This document shows, piece after piece, positions 58,648 to 64,000 of a DNA stretch of 64,000 nucleotides. Within the stretch, counting starts at the first letter, position 1. Every line of letters begins with the position of its first letter. Origin of the DNA: Trachelipus rathkii. Its lineage: Eukaryota > Arthropoda > Malacostraca > Isopoda > Trachelipodidae. Position numbers and translations under genes: made by a program. A model generated the notes under the pieces. That model was not told the DNA's origin, did no database searches, and saw only the letters and a list, made by a program, of their open reading frames with translations. The DNA is taken from the NCBI GenBank assembly GCA_015478945.1, contig JABUQX010002232.1, positions 1-64,000 of the forward strand, written 5' to 3'.

Positions 58648-59619
58648 ATGCTGTACGCAAGAATATCCGATTTCGAATTGACTAGTTTCAAGTTCGATAA
58701 GAATTACCAACTACTTTTTACGCGCAAGAAGAACGGAGACGATTATTTTACAATAGAACATTTTGAAAAAGAGAAAAGCAATCATATACGCGTTAGTAAA
58801 GAATGTCTGACTTCGATTTTAAGACACTTGAATAATTCTTATAAGGATCAAGAAAGGGGATCGCTGGAATTCTTCATAAGAGAAGCCGAAGAAGATGCTA
58901 AGAAAAAAGATGATGATGACGACGAACCGGATTCTCCAAAAGAGGAAAAAAGCGGCGAATCTCATCATCTCGAAAATGCTTCCGACCACGGATGGGAGCC
59001 GCAAACTGTTTACGGCGAAGCGCGCGGGACTGAAAATGATATCAACGACGGAGGCGATAAGGAGGAAGAAGAGCAAGAGGCGATTAAACCGACTAAAAAG
59101 TTTATGAAACTCCGGTGGGTAAAATATGAAGACACCGAAGGATTCGACCTCGTTTCCCTTCAAATTTGCTACTGTTCCAACGATAAAATGGATTTTAAGC
59201 GTAAATTGTTTTTGAAAGGGAAAGAAATTATAAAAAAGTTCATAGATCTCAAACCGACCGTCGATAATTTTCTAACGAAATACTTGGTATTTCGAGAGAT
59301 CATGGACCGAACCCTAAAATGTTTCTCTACATTCTACATAAACGCGAGAATAGTAGATGAAGGAAAAGAAAACTCGAATTTACGCATTTTGTCCGTGACT
59401 GAAGAAGACGAGAAGACGCATTTATCTCATTTCTTGTCGAACGACTCCAAAATGAGGGAATTTCTAACTCACTTAAAAGGCGAAATTAAGAAAATATACG
59501 GCGACTTTAATGTAGTGGACGTGAAGGACATGGTTTACGTCTTGAGACGCCGCGAATTTCAGCGAGAAGAAATTAATCGATTAGTTTTTGAATCGATCGA
59601 CGAGCTGAGAAAATCATGA
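58648..59619 (+). CDS. Duplicated soluble protein, copy 2, 323 aa
   Basis: Paralog of the gene at 54935. Shared blocks: [85 protein letters not shown] and the final helix REFQREEINRLVFESI. The acidic linker (about 86-150) is shorter and differs in sequence. Two CYC residues in the second domain are kept, so they may matter structurally. No membrane or secretion signal. Function unknown. Confidence 0.85.
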   Translation: MLYARISDFELTSFKFDKNYQLLFTRKKNGDDYFTIEHFEKEKSNHIRVSKECLTSILRHLNNSYKDQERGSLEFFIREAEEDAKKKDDDDDEPDSPKEEKSGESHHLENASDHGWEPQTVYGEARGTENDINDGGDKEEEEQEAIKPTKKFMKLRWVKYEDTEGFDLVSLQICYCSNDKMDFKRKLFLKGKEIIKKFIDLKPTVDNFLTKYLVFREIMDRTLKCFSTFYINARIVDEGKENSNLRILSVTEEDEKTHLSHFLSNDSKMREFLTHLKGEIKKIYGDFNVVDVKDMVYVLRRREFQREEINRLVFESIDELRKS

Positions 59620-59887
59620 ATCACGCACGAAAAAAGAGTTTTTACTAGAACTACTATATCGGCAATAACAATATTGGGTTTTCAATAAAATATTATTTGT
59701 TATTATTTAAAAAATATTTTTGTACCACTTTTAATTGTATTTATTGTATAAAAATATTATTTTAGAAAAATAATTAATTGTTATCCATTTAAATAAAAAT
59801 TATTTTTCTTTTGACTTTTATTTCTATCACAATTCCAAACCTACAACACCCATTATATTATTTTTATTAGATAGAATAATCGCGATT

Positions 59888-61213
59888 ATGACTGGGGGAA
59901 AAAATAACGCTGCCGAGACGGATAAGGACGTCTTTTCATACTTCAACGTCCTATTTAATAGCAAATACTCGATTTTGGTCGACGTCTTATCGCGTACGAC
60001 GAATATTAGTAGTAATAATATTATTAAAAGAAAAGAAGAAAAAAAAAGATTTTTGCTGGAACTTCCATTCGCATTTCAATTTCATCGCAAATACACCCTC
60101 CTATTCGCGCTCGCCGTCTTCGTGATCGTGAAACAATGCCAATTTCAAAACGAACCCATAAAATGCGTCAAATACTACGATAACAATATAACCATTCGGA
60201 AAGATTTGCTCAACCTCTGCTACTCGTACCCGTTTATTTTCCAAAACATCAACCAAACGAAATTAGGATTCGATCGCAGATTTCCACGAACGTACCTATT
60301 GTATTACCGCTGGATCCACTGGATTATGCTTTTAGTTTCGGTGGTGTACGGCATATTGGGACAAATCACCAATCATAAACTCTCGGGAGAATTAGTGATC
60401 AACGCGAGTCATTTGGTTTCTCTTTACAAAAGGGACGTCAAATGCGCCGCGGGCGGCGACGATGCAGACTCCTCCAGCAAACTGGTAGGAGGTGGGAAAA
60501 ATAAAAATAATAAGAACCGACCAGCGGATAAAGACGAAGACGACGACGCGGGAAACGACGACGATGGCAACCGTCGAGAAGAAGAACAAGACGACGAGCG
60601 GCGAGCTCCGTCTAATTTTATCGCGGCTAGAGACGTAAAATTGATCAATCGCTGGCTGATGAAAATAGTATATTCGCTGACTTTTTACCTGTTCATCGAC
60701 GCGATGATATTTTTCGGGGTAAATTACTCGCTTCATTACAAATTTGTAACTTTACCGATCTCGTCTTACCCCTATACGCGGGACCTGCCCTACTTTACGG
60801 ACTATATTTCGAGATTATTCCCGCCTTTCGCCTACTGCGAAATCGATAAAAGGCACGAACTAAACGCCCAAAGAGGAGACGTTTTGGGGTGCCATTTGAC
60901 TCTCATGGAGCTGTACGAAAAGGTATTCTTCGCTTTCTGGGCGTGGCTCTCCTTCGCCATCGCTTTGACTTTTCTTTCGTTATTCTATATATTTTTATAT
61001 TTAACACCGGTTATGAAACGCCGTTTACGGAGCCGAATGAGAACAAAAAATAAAATTCTTGCCAACGAAATTAAGCGAACGTTGTTTAACGAATTTACGT
61101 TCGGAGATGTTTACTTTTTGAACCACGTTCGAAACCGTCTAAGCCAAGAGGAGTTCGTGAGTTTCTTTTTGAAATACATCGAGGGAAAGAAAGGAGAGCG
61201 AGAAAGAACGTGA
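59888..61213 (+). CDS. Innexin homolog (viral innexin), 441 aa
   Basis: Four membrane segments at about 68-82, 143-158, 262-277 and 347-371 with innexin topology. The first extracellular loop has NEPIKCVKYY (C93) and CYSYPF (C111). TM2 begins with YYRWI, the family's YYQWV signature. The second loop has RLFPPFAYCE (C317) and GCHLTL (C335), then the ELYEKVFFAFWAWL lead into TM4. The tail FGDVYFLNHVRN matches the innexin GDWF-L motif. A long acidic insert (205-237) in the cytoplasmic loop is unusual. Innexins form gap junctions or hemichannels; ichnovirus vinnexins are the known viral case. Confidence 0.9.
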   Translation: MTGGKNNAAETDKDVFSYFNVLFNSKYSILVDVLSRTTNISSNNIIKRKEEKKRFLLELPFAFQFHRKYTLLFALAVFVIVKQCQFQNEPIKCVKYYDNNITIRKDLLNLCYSYPFIFQNINQTKLGFDRRFPRTYLLYYRWIHWIMLLVSVVYGILGQITNHKLSGELVINASHLVSLYKRDVKCAAGGDDADSSSKLVGGGKNKNNKNRPADKDEDDDAGNDDDGNRREEEQDDERRAPSNFIAARDVKLINRWLMKIVYSLTFYLFIDAMIFFGVNYSLHYKFVTLPISSYPYTRDLPYFTDYISRLFPPFAYCEIDKRHELNAQRGDVLGCHLTLMELYEKVFFAFWAWLSFAIALTFLSLFYIFLYLTPVMKRRLRSRMRTKNKILANEIKRTLFNEFTFGDVYFLNHVRNRLSQEEFVSFFLKYIEGKKGERERT

Positions 61214-61563
61214 TACTGTAAAAAATACAAACGGACTGAAACGAATAAAATAAACGAATTTACACCGGATGTTCCCTTTCGTCTCTTTGAAGCTCCTAGC
61301 GCGCTTATTGGTTATTCGAATAATAAAGCTGGTTATTTTTGTTTCTCATCATCCATTATATTATTTTAAAATTTATTTTTATCTATTTTTTATATATATA
61401 TATATATATATAAATTTAAAATAAAATATTAGTAATGATAATATAGAATAAAAATAAATTTACGATATATTTCATATCGCGAATCGAAAAGACTCGCGAG
61501 TTTATAAAAATACGGCACGCTGAAAGAGAAGCGTCTTCCATCGCGTCACCGTTGACGGGTAAG
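61214..61563. promoter_or_regulatory. Upstream region of the J-protein gene
   Basis: Contains a TA microsatellite near 61388-61410 and TATAAAAA at 61503-61510, 54 bases before the ATG. An AATAAAATAAA run near 61243 may end the innexin transcript. Confidence 0.6.
61503..61510 (+). promoter_or_regulatory. TATA box TATAAAAA
   Basis: Lies 54 bp before the preferred ATG of the J-domain protein, so any leader would be about 25-30 nt. Confidence 0.6.
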
Positions 61564-62721
61564 ATGACGAAAGATTATTACGAAATATTGGGGTTGAGCC
61601 GAGAGGCTAACGTTGATGATATTAGAAAGGCGTATATAAAAATGGCGCTGAAGTATCACCCGGATAAGAATACATCGCCTGGCGCCGAAGAACGATTTAA
61701 GGAGGTGGCGAAAGCCTACGAAATTCTGAACGACGAGCGGAAAAAATTTATCTACGACCAAACATTTAAAGAACCTACGAAAAACCCAACCGGTCACACC
61801 AAATTTTCTTTTTCTTCGGGAAGCAGCAGCAGTGGCGCTGCTGATCCGAACGATACGTTCAATGGCTTTTTTGGAAACACCGACCCCTTTTCCGATTTCT
61901 ACCGAGAATTTACTAAATTCGAAAATGGATATGTTAAGATCACCAAGACTTTCAAAACAAGTTTTACACCGTGGAGCAAGTCCCATAATGGCCCCCAGCA
62001 CCCTCAACCACCGCATCCACCTAATCGCCCGCGACCACCGCAACCACCTCAACCACCGCAGCCACCGCGACCACCGCAGCCACCGCGACCACCGCAGCCA
62101 CCGCGACCACCGCAGCCACCGCAGCAGCAGCATCATCAACAACAACAACAACAGCCTTATCGCCCAACGGCGGGACTAGAAAAAAACCCTCCGATTATTG
62201 AAAAAGTGGACGTAACCCTAAAAGACATTTTATCAGGAAAAAGTTTTATCAGGCACGTAGATTGCGAAGTTTTGAAAGAAAATGGAGGAATTCTCAAAAC
62301 GACGAAGCCGTTCCTCGTATCCGTAAAACCCGGCTGCCTCGATGGAACTGAAATCGTTTATGAAAATTCTGGTAACGAATCCCGAGGACGAATAACGTCC
62401 GACGTCATTTTTGAAGTGAATAGGTTGCCGAGCGACACTTTTAAAAGAGATTCAGCCAACATTATCTACACTGCCCGCATTTCTCTCAAAACCGCGTTAT
62501 GCGGTGGCGTCGTACGAGTTCCGACTCTCGATGGGGACTACGTATCTTTTTCTCTAGGAGACCAAGTCGTAAATTCCAAAACCGAAAGGTTCTTACCTTT
62601 CTACGGTCTGCCCTTGCTCGATTCTAATAATCACCGGGGTGGTTTAATCATAAAATTCGATATAGAGTTTCCGTTAACGCTAACCGAAGCTGTAAAGACG
62701 AAATTAAAAGAAATATTGTAA
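61564..62721 (+). CDS. DNAJB-type J-domain co-chaperone, 385 aa
   Basis: I start at the ATG at 61564 ([10 protein letters not shown]), the usual DnaJ start; an upstream in-frame TTG is ignored. J domain at 1-67 with the HPD motif in KYHPDKN near 35. A Ser/Phe-rich linker follows, then a Pro/Gln/Arg repeat tract (about 140-200) made of CCACCGCAGCCACCGCGA units, unlike cellular homologs. The rest is the two-domain C-terminal substrate-binding region ([39 protein letters not shown]) as in DNAJB1/4/5, with no zinc-finger domain. It should stimulate Hsp70. Confidence 0.9.
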   Translation: MTKDYYEILGLSREANVDDIRKAYIKMALKYHPDKNTSPGAEERFKEVAKAYEILNDERKKFIYDQTFKEPTKNPTGHTKFSFSSGSSSSGAADPNDTFNGFFGNTDPFSDFYREFTKFENGYVKITKTFKTSFTPWSKSHNGPQHPQPPHPPNRPRPPQPPQPPQPPRPPQPPRPPQPPRPPQPPQQQHHQQQQQQPYRPTAGLEKNPPIIEKVDVTLKDILSGKSFIRHVDCEVLKENGGILKTTKPFLVSVKPGCLDGTEIVYENSGNESRGRITSDVIFEVNRLPSDTFKRDSANIIYTARISLKTALCGGVVRVPTLDGDYVSFSLGDQVVNSKTERFLPFYGLPLLDSNNHRGGLIIKFDIEFPLTLTEAVKTKLKEIL

Positions 62722-62940
62722 ACGTGTTGCGCTCTTATTTAAAAATTTTGTTGCCCGTATTTAAAAAATAAAAATATTATAATTTAATTTAAATATTTTA
62801 ATTACAAAAAACGCGTAATCTTTTTACGCGTGTAAATATAAATATGTTTAGAAGGTAGTCGGATACGTTGAGTCTTTCATTTTTTTCTCAACCGGGTAAC
62901 GAGTACTTCGAAGAATCAACTCTTTTACTTGTAAAAAACA

Positions 62941-63177
62941 ATGGTAAAAGATTTTTATAAAATATTAGGACTTAAGCGAGGGAAAACGGACGACGATATA
63001 GCCAGAAACGCGAGTAAACCAGCCAATATACGAGAAGGGTTTAAGGATATTATTGAAGCGTACGAAGTACTCAATGATCCCAACGCAAAATTTATTTACG
63101 ACGAGATATTTAAAGATTGCAAAAGCGATAGTTTTCACCGTTTCGCGGTTTGCGAGACACCGAGAAACCAAGCCTAA
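62941..63177 (+). CDS. Truncated J-domain-like protein lacking HPD, 78 aa
   Basis: Starts MVKDFYKILGLKRGKTDDDI, clearly helix I of a J domain, and continues with helix III and IV sequence (FKDIIEAYEVLNDPNAKFIYDEIF). The helix II and HPD loop between them is replaced by a short ARNASKPANI segment, so it cannot activate Hsp70 in the normal way. The first residues and NDE/NDP-KFIYD blocks match the gene upstream, indicating tandem duplication and then deletion. Either a decaying copy or a dominant J-like decoy. The frame is open throughout. Confidence 0.75.
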   Translation: MVKDFYKILGLKRGKTDDDIARNASKPANIREGFKDIIEAYEVLNDPNAKFIYDEIFKDCKSDSFHRFAVCETPRNQA

Positions 63178-63233
63178 AAAATTATTTTTTTCGATCGACA
63201 GAAAAAATTGTTTAAATAACGTCGTTTTAAATG

Positions 63234-63282
<49 letters not shown>

Positions 63283-63508
63283 TAATAATACATAATAATA
63301 ATAATTAATAATAATATAATATATAATAAAATAATAATAATAAATAATTAATAATAATAATAATAATAATTATAATAATAATAATAATAAAAACACATTA
63401 TTATTTAAATACAGTACCCTTAGATATTTTTAAAAATGTAAATAAATAAAATAAATCATAAGTAATTCAACTCGTTTTATTGTTATCCAATACATATATT
63501 ATTCATCT
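63178..63508. repeat. Intergenic ATA/TAA microsatellite
   Basis: About 63235-63395 is AATAATA trinucleotide repeat with small breaks. The remainder is AT-rich and may hold end signals of the two convergent genes. Confidence 0.85.
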
Positions 63509-64000
63509 TTATTTATTAATTTTGGTATAAATATGTTCGAATGAAAACGCCGGTGGTCGACTGAGTGAATATATGGTATCGAGATTGACCACGCTCACGA
63601 ACTCGGGTTTCCCATCGTTTCTAACGACCTTCTTCTCATAGGGGAGTTTGGCTCTTTGGCGAATATATTTAGACATCGAAAGGAACTGAGATTTCGGAAT
63701 ATTAATTTTTATTATGCATTTTTCTAGTTTTGTTTCTGGCAAGTTGTGTTTGGATAATCTAAACTCAAAATCTGGGTGTGATTGAGGCTGGCGGTGTTCT
63801 TCTTCTTCTTCTTTTTCTCCGTCATAATCCTTTACAAAAAGAATATTTCGACTATTTCTTAGCGAAGACGCTGGTGGAACTATATCGAAATCACATCCCG
63901 GAATTTTCATTAAGTGCTCTAATCGAAGATCATCTAATGTTTTAATGATTCCACTACTACCAATACTATTTTTGTTGATGGTACAATTCCGTTTCACGTT
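63509..64000 (-). CDS. Hypothetical protein, partial at window edge
   Basis: The frame is open from the window end to a stop at 63509. The only early start-like codon (63995-63997) is GTG, so the true ATG probably lies outside the window. The visible 163 residues contain an acidic GEKEEEEEH patch, a SKHNLPETKLEKCIIKINIP stretch and basic C-terminal sequence (YIRQRAKLPYEKKVVRNDG). No membrane segment. Not recognised. Confidence 0.65.
   Translation of the reverse strand, partial: NVKRNCTINKNSIGSSGIIKTLDDLRLEHLMKIPGCDFDIVPPASSLRNSRNILFVKDYDGEKEEEEEHRQPQSHPDFEFRLSKHNLPETKLEKCIIKINIPKSQFLSMSKYIRQRAKLPYEKKVVRNDGKPEFVSVVNLDTIYSLSRPPAFSFEHIYTKINK

Noticed and set aside
58528..59163. Minus-strand frames opposite the 323-residue gene
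   Set aside because: Hydrophobic shadows of the charged plus-strand protein.

Overview
The window reads as part of a large, AT-rich, double-stranded DNA genome of a virus that replicates in arthropod nuclei, or an integrated copy of one. The reasons are: intronless genes on both strands with short spacers; AATAAA signals at or just after many stop codons; TATA boxes; very long, acidic, serine-rich proteins without obvious cellular relatives; signal-anchored and type I membrane proteins; hr-like palindromic repeats; and a set of captured animal genes (innexin, ABHD4/5-like hydrolase, H2A-like histone fold, DNAJB-type J-protein, MATH-BTB protein, WASP-type VCA protein). A crustacean nimavirus or a related naldavirus-like virus fits best, but this is inference. 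I recognise no DNA polymerase, PIF or capsid hallmark gene by eye.

Layout. 1-3782 is an inverted repeat whose 1.1-kb arms each carry the same gene, a protein ending in a DnaG-type CHC2 zinc motif; the left arm runs into the window edge. 4.2-12.5 kb holds a secreted protein, a cysteine-containing 411-residue protein, a giant acidic protein broken by a 119-bp tandem duplication, a small membrane protein, a serine-rich protein and a 506-residue protein. 12.8-13.5 kb is an array of about 110-bp repeats with AP-1-type sites. 13.9-18.4 kb encodes a coiled-coil protein and a WASP-like protein (polyproline, WH2, connector, acidic tail). 18.6-28.0 kb is all minus strand: an XRN/FEN-superfamily nuclease-like protein, a coiled-coil protein, two membrane proteins (196 and 980 residues), an H2A-like mini-histone with a decayed duplicate of its 3' end, and an alpha/beta hydrolase. 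28.4-43.4 kb is a noncoding array of about 850-bp units, each containing a roughly 420-bp imperfect palindrome. It is interrupted by a 1.9-kb element with terminal inverted repeats and a TAA target duplication. 43.8-50.3 kb encodes a MATH-BTB-BACK protein and two large proteins, one with a cysteine cluster. 50.4-59.6 kb is a membrane glycoprotein family (four paralogs) in which a glycoprotein plus partner-gene block has been duplicated. 59.9-63.2 kb holds the innexin, a full J-domain chaperone and a J-domain relic lacking HPD. A partial gene of unknown function runs off the right edge.

Taken together, the recognisable genes point to remodelling of the host cell: actin (VCA protein), cell junctions (innexin), chromatin (H2A-like), ubiquitin adaptors (MATH-BTB), protein folding (J-proteins) and lipid metabolism (hydrolase). 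The repeats look like origin or enhancer (hr) elements. These functional statements come from family knowledge; only the motifs are visible here.
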